A stretch of 64,000 nucleotides of DNA from Citrobacter sp. wls619 (GCF_005281345.1 NZ_SZXJ01000103.1:1-64000); one strand, 5' to 3'. Counted from the stretch's first letter, positions 32,208 to 42,350 are shown. The notes: generated by a model not told the origin, from the letters alone. Numbers and translations: made by a program.

Positions 32208-33569
32208 TCAGAAGAACAGTGACGGATCGCCCGCCCGTTTGGTCAGGCGACCGTTTGCCATAATGCCCATGGTTTCCAGCCAGCGCTCAAACTCCGGCGA
32301 CGGACGCAGGTTCAGCAGCTGGCGCACGGTCGCGGTATCGTGGAATGCGGTGGTCTGGTAGTTGAGCATGATGTCGTCACCGAGCGGCATGCCCATGATG
32401 TAGTTGCAGCCAGCGGTGGCGAGCAGAATCATCAGGTTTTCGTTGAGGTTCTGGTCAGCATCAGCATGGTTGGTGTAGCAGCAGTCACAGCCCATTGAGA
32501 TGCCGCTCAGCTTGCCCATGAAGTGGTCTTCCAGACCGGCACGAATAATCTGACGGTCGTTGTAGAGATACTCTGGTCCGATAAAGCCAACCACGGTGTT
32601 CACCAGGAACGGATCGTAGTGACGCGCCAGCCCGTAGTTACGTGCTTCCATCGTCACCTGATCGGCACCAAAGTTAGCGCCAGCAGAAAGCGCAGACCCT
32701 TGCCCGGTTTCGAAGTACAGGCAGTTTTCCCCGGCGATACGGTTAAACTCCGCACCCACGGCACGCGCTTCATCCAGCATAGCCAGCTCAACGCCAAACT
32801 CTTTTAAGCCTTTTTCACTGCCGCAGATACTCTGGAAAATCAGCCCGCCCGGCGCGCCGCGACGGATTGCTTCAATCTGAGTGGTGACGTGCGCCAGTAC
32901 GCAGCCCTGGGTCGGGATGTTAAATTTGTCGATGACGCCATACACGGTATCGAGGACGCGGCTTAAGTTCTCCACATCATCCGTTACCGGGTTGACGCCA
33001 ATGACCGCATCACCCGCACCGAAGGAAAGACCTTCATAGATTTGAGCTGCGATGCTCTGTACATCGTCACGGGTATCGTTCGGCTGCAAACGGCAGCTAA
33101 AGGTGCCCGGCAGACCAATGGTGGTGTTCGCCTTTTTGATCACCGGCATTTTCTTACCGCCGTAGATCAGGTCGGCGTTGGAACAGATTTTAGCCACCGC
33201 AGCAACGACTTCCGACGTTAGCCCTTTGCGCGTAAACGCAATGTCATCGACCGAAGTTTCATCACTCAGCACATACTCGCGCAGCTCACTGATACTCCAG
33301 TTTTTGATGCGGTTATAGGCCGTTTCGTTGACGTCATCCTGAATCAGACGCGTTACACAGTCTTCTTCATAGGAAATCACCGGGTTATTGCGAATATCCG
33401 CCACCGTCATTTCCGACAACACCTGCTTGGCCGCCACGCGCTCTTGCGAACTGGTTGCAGCTACCCCTGCCAGCACATCCCCCGAACGCAGTTCGTTGGC
33501 TTTTGCCAGCACCTCTTTTACATCCTTAAACTGATAAACATTGCCGAACAATGTGGTCTTTAGTTTCAT
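32208..33569 (-). CDS. eutB: Ethanolamine ammonia-lyase large subunit EutB
   Basis: Catalytic heavy chain with a TIM-barrel active site, 453 residues, collinear and near identical with E. coli EutB. Substrate-binding residues lie in LPGTFSCRLQPNDTRDDVQS (about 153-172) and ETGQGSALSAGANFGADQVT (about 287-306). In E. coli K-12 a prophage disrupts the eut operon near here; in this window the gene and its junction with eutA (11-nt gap) are intact. Confidence 0.97.
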   Translation of the reverse strand: MKLKTTLFGNVYQFKDVKEVLAKANELRSGDVLAGVAATSSQERVAAKQVLSEMTVADIRNNPVISYEEDCVTRLIQDDVNETAYNRIKNWSISELREYVLSDETSVDDIAFTRKGLTSEVVAAVAKICSNADLIYGGKKMPVIKKANTTIGLPGTFSCRLQPNDTRDDVQSIAAQIYEGLSFGAGDAVIGVNPVTDDVENLSRVLDTVYGVIDKFNIPTQGCVLAHVTTQIEAIRRGAPGGLIFQSICGSEKGLKEFGVELAMLDEARAVGAEFNRIAGENCLYFETGQGSALSAGANFGADQVTMEARNYGLARHYDPFLVNTVVGFIGPEYLYNDRQIIRAGLEDHFMGKLSGISMGCDCCYTNHADADQNLNENLMILLATAGCNYIMGMPLGDDIMLNYQTTAFHDTATVRQLLNLRPSPEFERWLETMGIMANGRLTKRAGDPSLFF

Positions 33570-33580
33570 AAGTCGTTCCC

Positions 33581-34984
33581 TCAGGAAGGAAATGCGAGTG
33601 ATTTCACCGTCACCGGCACAACCGATCCGCCAAAAAGAGGCGTACCAATGTCGATATAGTCCCCCGCCCGGACAACCACCTCATCGATGACTGCCAGCGG
33701 GTGTTGCTGTAACTGTGGGCGTAACAGCATGCCCAGGGCTTTACCAAAATCCTGCTCGGCTACCACCAGCAGGGGATGCGGATTCGGATAACGCGCGACG
33801 AAGGCCAGCAGTGCGTCAATCACCGTTAACAGCGCGGCGTAGCGCACCGGTAACGAACCGGGCAGCGCCAGCACATAAGCATCCGTTTGTGGATCCAGAT
33901 CGAGCTGCATCAACGCCTGCTGCCAGGCAGCAACCAAATCGGACTCATCCAGCGGAATCGCCACCGGCAGATTGCGCAGCGGAAGCTGAACGCCCTCCAG
34001 CCAGATGGTGCTGCCCGAAAGCGACAGCGTATGCGCCCCGGCGCCAATCACCGTGGCGCGCACGGTTTGCGCCGGGAACTGCACGTTCATCTCACGCAGA
34101 CGCGGGTGCTCATGCAGCGCCGTGGCGAGCAGTGGCCCTATGTCGGAAAAACAGAACGGATCGGCAGGTTGGTTGCGGTAGCATTCGCCCACCCCGCCGG
34201 ACAACGTAATCACTTCCGGTTTCACGCCCGCAGGCAGCAGACCGGTTTGCATCAGCGCCTGCGCCAGTGGTGAAAGCGTGCCTTCAATCACTTCCACAAT
34301 CAGCGCCGCCATCCGTCGCGCCACCTGAACCAGTTGCGTGGCGTTAAGCGAACGCGCATCGGTGCCAGGGCCAAAAACGTCATCGACAATCATCTGTCCC
34401 GGCTGATGCGCGTGAACCACGCGCCCCTGGCCGTCCGTTTCCAGCAGACGCCCACCGACGTTCAGGCAGGCTGAACCGCTGACTTTTCCCGCGTCGAACA
34501 GCACGTAGTTTGAGGTCCCGCCACCGATGTCGATATTCAGTACACGGCACAACTTCTGCTCTGACAGGGTCTGGGCACCCGCACCATGACCAGCAATCAC
34601 CGATTCCAGATGTGGACCGGCGCTGGCCACCACGAAGTCCCCCAGCGACTGGGAGAGCGCCATCACCGCCGGTCGCGCATTGCGGGTTTTCGCACTTTCC
34701 CCGGTAATGATGATCGCGCCGGAATCAACGGTTTCTGGTGCGATACCCGCGGCCTGATACTGGGCGAGGATCAGCGCTTTCAGTTCGGCCTCTTTCAACC
34801 CGCCCTGCTTATCAACGGGGGTAAAGAACACCGGGCTTTGCCAGCTAATTTCGCGTTTGATGAATTCGTAGCGCGGCACCTGCGACACTGCCGCACGGTT
34901 AACCAGCTCAAGGCGGGAGAAGATCACCTGAGTGGTGGTGGTGCCGATATCGATACCGACGCTCAGTAGCTGGCGAGTGTTCAC
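33581..34984 (-). CDS. eutA: Ethanolamine ammonia-lyase reactivase EutA
   Basis: An ATP-dependent chaperone-like factor that exchanges damaged cobalamin from the lyase. It has 467 residues with an actin/Hsp70-type ATPase fold. The phosphate loop is VGIDIGTTTTQVIFS (about 9-23), a second phosphate motif is LNIDIGGGTSNYVLFD (about 148-163) and the adenosine motif ITLSGGVGE lies about 257-265. Its start overlaps the eutH stop by 4 nt. Confidence 0.95.
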   Translation of the reverse strand: MNTRQLLSVGIDIGTTTTQVIFSRLELVNRAAVSQVPRYEFIKREISWQSPVFFTPVDKQGGLKEAELKALILAQYQAAGIAPETVDSGAIIITGESAKTRNARPAVMALSQSLGDFVVASAGPHLESVIAGHGAGAQTLSEQKLCRVLNIDIGGGTSNYVLFDAGKVSGSACLNVGGRLLETDGQGRVVHAHQPGQMIVDDVFGPGTDARSLNATQLVQVARRMAALIVEVIEGTLSPLAQALMQTGLLPAGVKPEVITLSGGVGECYRNQPADPFCFSDIGPLLATALHEHPRLREMNVQFPAQTVRATVIGAGAHTLSLSGSTIWLEGVQLPLRNLPVAIPLDESDLVAAWQQALMQLDLDPQTDAYVLALPGSLPVRYAALLTVIDALLAFVARYPNPHPLLVVAEQDFGKALGMLLRPQLQQHPLAVIDEVVVRAGDYIDIGTPLFGGSVVPVTVKSLAFPS

Positions 34985-36213
34985 GATTGCGCCTCCGGGT
35001 TGGTTTCTACTTCTGCTGGCACATCTTCATCTTTCGGTACCAACAGCATAGCCACACCAATCGCCGTCACGCCGCCAATCAGCTTGCCGACAATCATCGG
35101 GAAGATCATGGCGTTCATGTTCGCTGCGGCGAAACCTAAGTGGTCACCCAGCGCGAAAGCCGCGGAGACCGCAAAGGCGCAGTTGATCACTTTGCCGCGG
35201 GTATCCATATTCTTCATCATGCCGAACATTGGGATGTTGTTCGCCAGCGTCGCGACCATGCCTGCAGCCGCAATATTATTGATTTTTAACAGGTTACCGA
35301 CGCTCATCAGCGGTTTTTCAAACCAGCGGGTCAGCAGCAGCACCATTGGGTACGCACCGAGCAGTACGCAGGAAATAGAACCGATAACTTCGATAGCGCG
35401 CATCACTTCACCCGGCTTGTCGCCCGGTGCCATGAAGATGGGATCAAGCCCCGGGATCAGCTCCCAGCCGAGCAGGAATTTGACCACCGCAGCTGCCAGG
35501 CCGATGGTGATCAGCGCCACGAGGAATTTCGCGAAGATCTGGAAGCCGTTGATCATTTTTTCCGGGATGAATTTCAGTCCCAGCGCCACCAGCACGGCCA
35601 CGATCAGCACCGGGATCATATTCATCAGGATCAGCGCGAAGGTGAACTCCACCGGCTGCCCGTTGATTTCGACGCCGGAGTACATCGCAATCAAACCGCC
35701 CGCAATACAACCAATCGGAATGGTGACGATACCGGCCAGCACGCCCAGCGCCAGATAACGACGGTCAGACGGTTCAATAATCCCCAGCGCAACCGGAATG
35801 GAGAACACCAACGTCGGCCCCATCATCGCCCCAAGGATCAGGCCAGAGTACAGCCACGCCGCAACGTCGCCGCCCGCCAGTTCTTTCGCCAGGAAGAAGC
35901 CGCCCATATCGCACGCCAGCAGCGTTCCGGCAAACATCGACGGGTTCGCGCCCAACATTTCGTACAGCGGAATAATCACCGGCCCGAGCACATGCGCCAG
36001 TACCGGCGCCAGCGCGGTCATACCAACCATCGCCAGACCCAGCGCGCCCATCGCCATAAAACCTTCTTCAAACTGACCGCCCGATCCCTCAATGCTCTTA
36101 CCGAACTTGCCGAGGAAGCGTGCCGAACCGCCGAACTGCGACAGGATCCTGTCCACGGCGGCAATCAGCATAAAGAACATCATGATGTACATGATGATTT
36201 CGTTAATTCCCAT
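34981..36213 (-). CDS. eutH: Ethanolamine permease EutH
   Basis: A 410-residue polytopic inner-membrane protein with about ten to eleven hydrophobic segments that takes up ethanolamine at low concentration or low pH. Conserved GANPSMFAGTLLACDMGGFF (about 88-107) and GDHLGFAAANMNAMIFPMIV (about 357-376) are typical. Overlaps eutA by 4 nt. A BIME lies between it and upstream eutG, a possible point of differential expression within the operon. Confidence 0.96.
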   Translation of the reverse strand: MGINEIIMYIMMFFMLIAAVDRILSQFGGSARFLGKFGKSIEGSGGQFEEGFMAMGALGLAMVGMTALAPVLAHVLGPVIIPLYEMLGANPSMFAGTLLACDMGGFFLAKELAGGDVAAWLYSGLILGAMMGPTLVFSIPVALGIIEPSDRRYLALGVLAGIVTIPIGCIAGGLIAMYSGVEINGQPVEFTFALILMNMIPVLIVAVLVALGLKFIPEKMINGFQIFAKFLVALITIGLAAAVVKFLLGWELIPGLDPIFMAPGDKPGEVMRAIEVIGSISCVLLGAYPMVLLLTRWFEKPLMSVGNLLKINNIAAAGMVATLANNIPMFGMMKNMDTRGKVINCAFAVSAAFALGDHLGFAAANMNAMIFPMIVGKLIGGVTAIGVAMLLVPKDEDVPAEVETNPEAQS

Positions 36214-36241
36214 AGCCCCTACTCCCTGTCATTTGTGATTT

Positions 36242-36327
36242 GTAGGCCGGATAAGACGTTTACGTCGCCTCCGGCATTAACGCCGTGTTATTGCCGGATG
36301 GCGGTGCGCGCACCTTCTCCGGCCTAC
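36242..36327. repeat. REP/BIME element inside the eut operon
   Basis: GTAGGCCGGATAAGACG ... and inverse ... CTTCTCCGGCCTAC in the 119-nt gap between eutG and eutH. This is the only large gap inside the operon besides eutM-eutN. Confidence 0.88.
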
Positions 36328-36332
36328 AGGCA

Positions 36333-37520
36333 TTACCCAGCAGCCGCGTACAGGTCGATAATCTGTGCCTGTGTGGCGGTGCGAGGGTTACTGCGAATAC
36401 AAATATCCTCCAGCGCGGCGTGAGCCCATGCGCTGTAATGCTCGGGCTTTGCCCCAACGTCAGAGAGTCGTTTGGTCTGGCCCACCTCGTTAATCAGATC
36501 GCTAACCGCGCTGATGGCGTCACGATCGTCCGATTTCTTATTGGTTAATGCCCGCCCGATATGGCTGAAGCGTTCGCGACACACCATGCGGTTAAACCCC
36601 ATTACCGTGGGCAGCAGCATGGCATTAGCCTGTCCGTGCGGAATGTGCAGCGTCGCCCCCGGCTGGTGCGCCATTGCGTGGCATAAGCCCAGCCCGGCAC
36701 TGGAAAACGCCATTCCGGCCATACAGGAGGCCAGTAACATGCTTTCGCGTGCCGCCAAATCCTGACCGTAGCCGACGGCCTTCGGCAGCGATTTGCCGAT
36801 CATCGCAATCGCACCAATCGCCAGGCTGTCGGTAAAAGGCGTCGCGTTCAGCGCGCTGTAGGCTTCCACTGCATGGGTCAGCGCATCAATTCCGGTCATT
36901 GCTGTCACGTGCGCGGGCACACCTTCCGTCAGCGCGGCATCCAGAATTGCCACATCCGGCATCAGGGTTGCATGCGCCAGCACTTTCTTCAGCCCGGTTG
37001 CGGCATCAATAATCACCGTGACGTTGGTGGTTTCTGAGCCTGTTCCGGCGGTAGTCGGTACAGCAATCAGTGGCAACCGTGGACGTAACACGCTGCGTTC
37101 GTCCATGTCAGCCAGCGTCTGGGTCGGGTTGGTCACCAGCAGAGCGACCGCTTTGGCCGCATCCAGTACGGAACCGCCGCCAAAGGCCACGACGCCGTCG
37201 CACTTCGATTCACGCAGTTGCGCTACCGCCGCGCAGACGTCCGTAATGCACGGTTCGCCCACCGGGCACGGCCACAACGTCATCGCCACACCTTTCATCG
37301 CCAGACTGCGTTCCAGTGCGGCGGTCATCCCTGCCTGATGCAGGAAGCTGTCAACCATGACGAACATATGCGTCAGTCCGCGCGTTTGTGCTTCCTGTCC
37401 GCAGGTACTGAGCGCTCCCAGTCCACATAACGTAACCGGTGGAACGCTAAACGTTTTTACGCGTTGCAGATTCAGGGTATCGAATGCCTGAAAGAGCGCG
37501 GTCTGCAATTCAGCTTGCAT
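36333..37520 (-). CDS. eutG: Iron-type alcohol dehydrogenase EutG
   Basis: Reduces acetaldehyde to ethanol inside the microcompartment and so recycles NAD. It has 395 residues with the start at MQAELQTALFQAFD, which has AAGGA 7 nt upstream; an earlier in-frame ATG adds 12 residues without family support. Group III ADH features: NAD motif FGGGSVLDAAKA (about 101-112), IPTTAGTGSE-like VPTTAGTGSETTNV (about 142-155), metal-site region MTGIDALTHAVEAY and GLCHAMAHQPGATLHIPHG. The start overlaps eutJ by 11 nt. Confidence 0.96.
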   Translation of the reverse strand: MQAELQTALFQAFDTLNLQRVKTFSVPPVTLCGLGALSTCGQEAQTRGLTHMFVMVDSFLHQAGMTAALERSLAMKGVAMTLWPCPVGEPCITDVCAAVAQLRESKCDGVVAFGGGSVLDAAKAVALLVTNPTQTLADMDERSVLRPRLPLIAVPTTAGTGSETTNVTVIIDAATGLKKVLAHATLMPDVAILDAALTEGVPAHVTAMTGIDALTHAVEAYSALNATPFTDSLAIGAIAMIGKSLPKAVGYGQDLAARESMLLASCMAGMAFSSAGLGLCHAMAHQPGATLHIPHGQANAMLLPTVMGFNRMVCRERFSHIGRALTNKKSDDRDAISAVSDLINEVGQTKRLSDVGAKPEHYSAWAHAALEDICIRSNPRTATQAQIIDLYAAAG

Positions 37521-38349
37521 AGATTCCTTCCGCTTTTTCTTTTCCGCTATTTGCAATCGCCAGCGGGGTCATAAACAGGCTGTGTTGGGGTAAATGCACC
37601 TGCAGTTCCGGAAAACGCTTGCGGAACAGTTCATCAACACCCGGCTGCATGCAGGAACCACCGGCCAGCCATAAATCGGTAACTCCCTGTCCTGCAATAT
37701 GGTGAGCTACGATTTCCGCCATCTTTTCGTAGACCGGCTTCACCACCGGCCAAATTTCTTTACCGTTGCTGCGCTTGTACTGCTCTGCTTCTTCGAGCTG
37801 AATACGACGATTCCCGGCCAGCGTCAGAGAAATGTGGTGCCCACCGGTCGCTTCATCGGCGGAATAAGTCACTTTGCCCTGCTTAACAATGGCAATCCCG
37901 GTGGTGCCGCCACCGATATCCACCACGCCAGCGTTATCGAGTTGCAACAGGTCCGCCACCGCGGTCGGCTCGTCTAACACATGACTCACTTCAAGCCCGG
38001 CGGATTCCAGCACGTTGATGGAGATACGTGGGTCGGTTCCCGGTGGGAATGAGGTCGCCGCATGGGTAAAACGGCAACCTAACTGTTGTTCGAGCGTATC
38101 GAGATGGCGACGAACAATGGTCACCGCACCAAAGAAATCCCAAACGATGCCATCGCGCACAACATCAGCCCAGTCCAGACAGACCGCAACCGGCTGCCCA
38201 TCGCTGTCGACAACCATCGACACCACATCACATGTCCCCAAATCAACGCCCAGCCACAGCGGTGATTCGCTCACGGCAGGCGTCTGGTTACATAGCGTTG
38301 CCGCTTTTTGCAGTCGGGGTGTGAGCCAACGTTGCTCGTCGTGCGCCAT
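37510..38349 (-). CDS. eutJ: Chaperone-like ATPase EutJ
   Basis: A 279-residue Hsp70/actin-fold protein of the eut operon with ATPase motifs WLGVDLGTCDVVSMVVD (about 32-48) and GVVDIGGGTTGIAIVKQG (about 140-157), plus LAGGSCMQPGVDELF (about 229-243). Its client is unproven; assembly or reactivation of an Eut enzyme has been proposed. The start MAHDEQRW gives the family length; an open frame extends 58 codons upstream into eutE in another frame. The 3' end overlaps eutG by 11 nt. Confidence 0.94.
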   Translation of the reverse strand: MAHDEQRWLTPRLQKAATLCNQTPAVSESPLWLGVDLGTCDVVSMVVDSDGQPVAVCLDWADVVRDGIVWDFFGAVTIVRRHLDTLEQQLGCRFTHAATSFPPGTDPRISINVLESAGLEVSHVLDEPTAVADLLQLDNAGVVDIGGGTTGIAIVKQGKVTYSADEATGGHHISLTLAGNRRIQLEEAEQYKRSNGKEIWPVVKPVYEKMAEIVAHHIAGQGVTDLWLAGGSCMQPGVDELFRKRFPELQVHLPQHSLFMTPLAIANSGKEKAEGIYAS

Positions 38350-38381
38350 CTCTTTCTCCCTATAGCCTGATGGGCTAACTG

Positions 38382-39785
38382 TTATACGATGCGAAATGCA
38401 TCCACCAACACACAGCGACGCAGACGCACAAACGTGCGCGCACTGGTCACCCCTTCCCCGGTTGGCGTGGTAATGGTCATCGTGGTCCAGCCTTCGCCGC
38501 CGAGTCCCAGGCCAGCAATACACGGCCCGTTCTTGACGAAAATGCTGGTATCAATGGCGTTAGCCATGCGGTTCATATTGTCGATGTTGCGTGAGTGCAT
38601 TGCCGCCGTGTGGTGGCAACCGCCTTCAAGCACGACGGCCAGATCAATGGCCTCATCAACGTTGGCAACCCGCACCACCGGCAGTACCGGCATCATCAGT
38701 TCGGTGACAGCGAATGGATGCGTGGCCGGGGTTTCGACAAATAGCAACCGGGTTTGATCCGGTACGTTCAGGCCAATCGCCGCAGCGATTTTTCCGGCGT
38801 CACGCCCGACCCAGTCACGGCTGACCGTACCTTTGCCGCGCTCATCAACATTTTTCAGCAGCACCGGTTGCAGCTGTTCTGCCTGAGCCGTCGTCAGTTT
38901 GACCGCATGCTGGCTTTCCATCAGACGCATCAGCTCATCAGCAACGCTATCCACGACGATCAGGACTTTTTCATCGGCGCAGATGATGTTGTTATCAAAC
39001 GATGCGCCTTTGACGATGGACTGTGCCGCACGTACCAGATCGGCCGTTTCATCAACCACCACCGGTGGATTACCCGCACCGGCGGCAATCAGACGTTTGT
39101 TGGTGTGCTTACGTGCCGATTCCACTACCGCTTCGCCGCCGGTTACCACCAGCAGGCCGATGCCAGGGTACTTGAACAGACGCTGAGCGGTTTCGATATC
39201 CGGGTTGGCAACGGTAACCAGCAGATTCGCCGGGCCACCCGCAGCAACCACCGCCTGGTTGAGCAAAGTGATGGCGCGCTGAGAAACACGCTTCGCCGCC
39301 GGGTGCGGGGCAAAGACCACGCTGTTGCCCGCGGCAATCAGGCTGATGGCGTTGTTAATGACGGTTGCCGCCGGGTTGGTGGACGGTGTCACCGAAGCCA
39401 CCACGCCCCACGGCGCGTTTTCAATCAAGGTCAGGCCGTTATCGCCGGTCAGAACCTGTGGAGACAGGCATTCCACACCCGGAGTGCCACGAGCCTGAGC
39501 CACGTTTTTGGCAAATTTATCTTCAACGCGTCCCATGCCGGTTTCACTAACGGCAAGTTCCGCTAATTCTCTGGCGTATTTTTCGCCCGCTTCACGAATA
39601 GCGTGAATGGCCAGTTGGCGCATAGCGACGCTTTTCAGCCCCTGCTGGGCCAGTTTTGCGGCCGCCACTGCGTCATCCAGGGAGGCAAAAACGCCCATTT
39701 CTTGAACGGCACTGACGGGCTGGCTGCTGTCTTTCATTTTCAGCAGTACCGCTTTCACGACCTGTTCAATATCCTGTTGATTCAT
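38382..39785 (-). CDS. eutE: CoA-acylating acetaldehyde dehydrogenase EutE
   Basis: Oxidises acetaldehyde with CoA and NAD to acetyl-CoA inside the shell. It has 467 residues: an N-terminal encapsulation helix (NQQDIEQVVKAVLLKM, about 2-17), then an aldehyde dehydrogenase fold with the catalytic Cys in SFDNNIICADEKVL (about 262-275). Conserved GNSVVFAPHPAAK lies at about 152-164. It lies 11 nt after eutN and 32 nt before eutJ. Confidence 0.96.
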   Translation of the reverse strand: MNQQDIEQVVKAVLLKMKDSSQPVSAVQEMGVFASLDDAVAAAKLAQQGLKSVAMRQLAIHAIREAGEKYARELAELAVSETGMGRVEDKFAKNVAQARGTPGVECLSPQVLTGDNGLTLIENAPWGVVASVTPSTNPAATVINNAISLIAAGNSVVFAPHPAAKRVSQRAITLLNQAVVAAGGPANLLVTVANPDIETAQRLFKYPGIGLLVVTGGEAVVESARKHTNKRLIAAGAGNPPVVVDETADLVRAAQSIVKGASFDNNIICADEKVLIVVDSVADELMRLMESQHAVKLTTAQAEQLQPVLLKNVDERGKGTVSRDWVGRDAGKIAAAIGLNVPDQTRLLFVETPATHPFAVTELMMPVLPVVRVANVDEAIDLAVVLEGGCHHTAAMHSRNIDNMNRMANAIDTSIFVKNGPCIAGLGLGGEGWTTMTITTPTGEGVTSARTFVRLRRCVLVDAFRIV

Positions 39786-39796
39786 GATTTTCTGCC

Positions 39797-40084
39797 TTAT
39801 TTATGGAAGATCACCTGACCACCTGCCACCACTTCATCGACAATGCCAATCACGCACAAATCGACAGGCGATGATTCGTTATGGTGCGCCTGACGGGCTG
39901 AGCTTCCGCTGACCAGCAGCACCCACTCTCCGTTTCCCGCCCCGATGCTGTCGATCGCAACAGCACACTGCCCGTCAGGATTTCCCTGGGCATCAATCAT
40001 TTCCACCATCAGCAACTTATCGTGCGCGAGTCCCTGATGGCGTACGGTACAAACGATTTGTCCTGTGACGATTGCCAGTTTCAT
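39797..40084 (-). CDS. eutN: Microcompartment vertex protein EutN
   Basis: A 95-residue BMC vertex (EutN/CcmL) protein that forms pentamers capping the shell corners. The start MKLAIVTGQIVCTVRH gives the family length; an open frame continues 29 codons upstream without similarity. GAGGCGG upstream serves as ribosome site. There is a 110-nt gap to eutM, the second largest in the operon. Confidence 0.95.
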   Translation of the reverse strand: MKLAIVTGQIVCTVRHQGLAHDKLLMVEMIDAQGNPDGQCAVAIDSIGAGNGEWVLLVSGSSARQAHHNESSPVDLCVIGIVDEVVAGGQVIFHK

Positions 40085-40194
40085 ACCCGCCTCCGTGGCA
40101 TATTTCAGGTAAAAGCTCCCCCTACCCTCCGCAGAAGGTAATGTGAAAAGGAGAGAGGGTGACGCCAGCAATGATGTGGCGTCACATGGACGAC

Positions 40195-40488
40195 TTACAT
40201 GTCGTTGCTGTCGCCTTTAAAGCTGATCGGGAACACTTCTTCCAGATCGCCGTGCGGACGCGGGATCACGTGTACAGAAACCAGCTCGCCAATACGCTGT
40301 GCAGCCGCAGCACCTGCGTCCGTTGCCGCTTTACATGCCGCTACGTCACCACGGACCATGGCAGTAACCAGACCGCCACCGATCTGCTTCACGCCAACCA
40401 GTTTCACGCGTGCTGCTTTAACCATTGCGTCAGAAGCCTCAATCAGTGCAACCAGGCCCCGGGTTTCAATCATTCCTAATGCTTCCAT
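40195..40488 (-). CDS. eutM: Major microcompartment shell protein EutM
   Basis: A 97-residue canonical single-BMC-domain protein that forms the hexamers tiling the shell facets. The sequence [20 protein letters not shown] and [19 protein letters not shown] is almost invariant with E. coli and Salmonella. AGGAAAACAC precedes the ATG. Confidence 0.97.
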   Translation of the reverse strand: MEALGMIETRGLVALIEASDAMVKAARVKLVGVKQIGGGLVTAMVRGDVAACKAATDAGAAAAQRIGELVSVHVIPRPHGDLEEVFPISFKGDSNDM

Positions 40489-40524
40489 TGTGTTTTCCTC
40501 TCATTAAGGGGTCCAGAACGGGAC

Positions 40525-41541
40525 CTAAACAACCAGTGTGTGCGAGGCGTTTTCACGACTCACGTCAGTCTGGCGCGGCACTGCTGCCACCAACGCCAGT
40601 TCGATAATTTCCTGTACGCTACAGCCGCGAGAAAGGTCATGAAGCGGTGCGGCAAGTCCTTGAATCAACGGACCGACGGCACGATACCCTCCCAGGCGCT
40701 GAGCGATTTTGTAACCAATGTTGCCTGCCTCCAGTGACGGGAAGACCATCACATTGGCATTGCCGTGTAGCGGACTGGCAGGCGCTTTTTGCGCGGCGAC
40801 ATCCGGTACAAAAGCGGCATCAAACTGCAGTTCACCATCAACGATAAGCTGCGGTGCGCGTTCACGAACGATGTCCGTCGCCTGCTGCACGTTGGCAACG
40901 TTGGGATGACGCGCGCTGCCATTACTTGAAAAGGACAGCATGGCGACACGCGGTTCTTCTCCGGTAATGGCCTGCCAGGTCTGCGCGCTGGCAATCGCAA
41001 TATCCGCCAGTTGTGCAGCAGTTGGCTGCGGCACCACGCTGCAATCGGCAAACCCTAATGACGGCCCGAGGTACTGCGGCAGCATCAGGAAAATCGACGA
41101 CAGCGTTTTGCATCCCGGCTGTAGCCCAATGATGCGTAGCCCTGCACGCAGCACATTCGCGGTTGATGACAGGTTGCCGGCAATACAAACATCGGCTTTA
41201 CCTGCGCTGACCATCGCGGCGGCGAACATTAGCGGATCGTTAAGTTTCTCAAGTGCATCTGGCGGCGTTTTCTCTCCCGCACGAGCCAGCCAACGCAGCG
41301 CAAATTCCTCTCGCATCGGCTGATTGCTTTGTGGGTCGATCACCTGAATACCGTCCATTGCCACGCGATGGCTGAGGGCAAACTGGCGCAGCGCGAACGG
41401 GCTGGCGACGAGAATGGGATGCGCCAGGCCGTGCTGATGCAGGTAGTTCGCGGCTTTCAACACCCGAACATCCAGCGCATCCGGGAACACCACCCGAGCG
41501 GGTGCGCGCTGAGCGAGTTGGCGAGCACGTTCAATGATCAT
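40525..41541 (-). CDS. eutD: Phosphotransacetylase EutD
   Basis: Converts acetyl-CoA to acetyl phosphate in the microcompartment, recycling CoA. It has 338 residues with an N-terminal encapsulation helix ([14 protein letters not shown]). The phosphate acetyl/butyryltransferase fold follows with [15 protein letters not shown] (about 200-214) and [20 protein letters not shown] (about 234-253). Its start overlaps the eutT stop by 4 nt. Confidence 0.96.
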   Translation of the reverse strand: MIIERARQLAQRAPARVVFPDALDVRVLKAANYLHQHGLAHPILVASPFALRQFALSHRVAMDGIQVIDPQSNQPMREEFALRWLARAGEKTPPDALEKLNDPLMFAAAMVSAGKADVCIAGNLSSTANVLRAGLRIIGLQPGCKTLSSIFLMLPQYLGPSLGFADCSVVPQPTAAQLADIAIASAQTWQAITGEEPRVAMLSFSSNGSARHPNVANVQQATDIVRERAPQLIVDGELQFDAAFVPDVAAQKAPASPLHGNANVMVFPSLEAGNIGYKIAQRLGGYRAVGPLIQGLAAPLHDLSRGCSVQEIIELALVAAVPRQTDVSRENASHTLVV

Positions 41542-42341
41542 TGCTTCTCCCCCAGTCGCTGTTGGATTTGGCTGATGCTCAGCGGATGCTTCGCCACGCT
41601 CAGAATCATCATCACGTAGACCGTACTGGAAAGGCGGTTGAGCGCCTGCATGATGTCCGGTCGCAATACTTCAAAACTGCGGGTGATAAACACCTGCGCC
41701 GCCACGGTTTCCGTTTCCCGGACTTTGGTACGCAGCAGATTAAGCAGCGCAGAATCGCGTCCGTGGCTGGCCTCAGGCACCAGATGATCGTGATCCAGAT
41801 AGCGCAATGGCTGATGCGACAGGCGGTGCAAGTCTTCATCACTTAAACCGACGATAGCTTGTGCTGCCAGAGGCTCGTCCATAGCGTCGGCGCGCATGAT
41901 GTTGCCCAAACGTGAGCGGATATCCGCCAGCCATGGCTGCCACGGCTCCGCCAGTTCAATCTGCAGCCACACCGCCAGACCAATGGTGCTGTCCAGCGCC
42001 GCACGAAATCCCAGTCGCGGATCGCTTTTGGCGACCATCTTGTCTGCCGTCAGATGCGTTAGCGTGTCAGGCTTCTTCATCACCGGTTGATGACACAGTT
42101 CGCAACTGGCCTGTGGATGCGTATCGCTACTGGTTAAACCATGCACCGGCTGCGGCTGCTGTTCTTCGTCATCGATAAACAGACTGCCCTGCTCGTCGAT
42201 AAACTTAATGCGCAGATGTCGGCTTTCCAGTAATTCCCGGGCAGACGGCGTCAGGCGAGCATCAGCGGGGAGGTGAATTTCAGCCCCTTCGCTGAGCGTA
42301 TGATTCGCTCTGAGCCATGCTTCGGTAATGAAATCCTTCAT
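41538..42341 (-). CDS. eutT: Corrinoid adenosyltransferase EutT, with a Cys-to-Ser change in the metal motif
   Basis: Makes adenosylcobalamin for ethanolamine ammonia-lyase. It has 267 residues. The family metal motif, as I recall it for Salmonella, is H-X11-C-C-X2-C (His67, Cys79, Cys80, Cys83). Here His67, Cys80 and Cys83 are present but residue 79 is Ser (codon AGT at 42105-42107). The rest is collinear with E. coli, with [20 protein letters not shown] (about 109-128). It overlaps eutD by 4 nt and follows eutQ after 9 nt. Confidence 0.94.
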   Translation of the reverse strand: MKDFITEAWLRANHTLSEGAEIHLPADARLTPSARELLESRHLRIKFIDEQGSLFIDDEEQQPQPVHGLTSSDTHPQASCELCHQPVMKKPDTLTHLTADKMVAKSDPRLGFRAALDSTIGLAVWLQIELAEPWQPWLADIRSRLGNIMRADAMDEPLAAQAIVGLSDEDLHRLSHQPLRYLDHDHLVPEASHGRDSALLNLLRTKVRETETVAAQVFITRSFEVLRPDIMQALNRLSSTVYVMMILSVAKHPLSISQIQQRLGEKQ

Positions 42342-42350
42342 ACATCCGCC

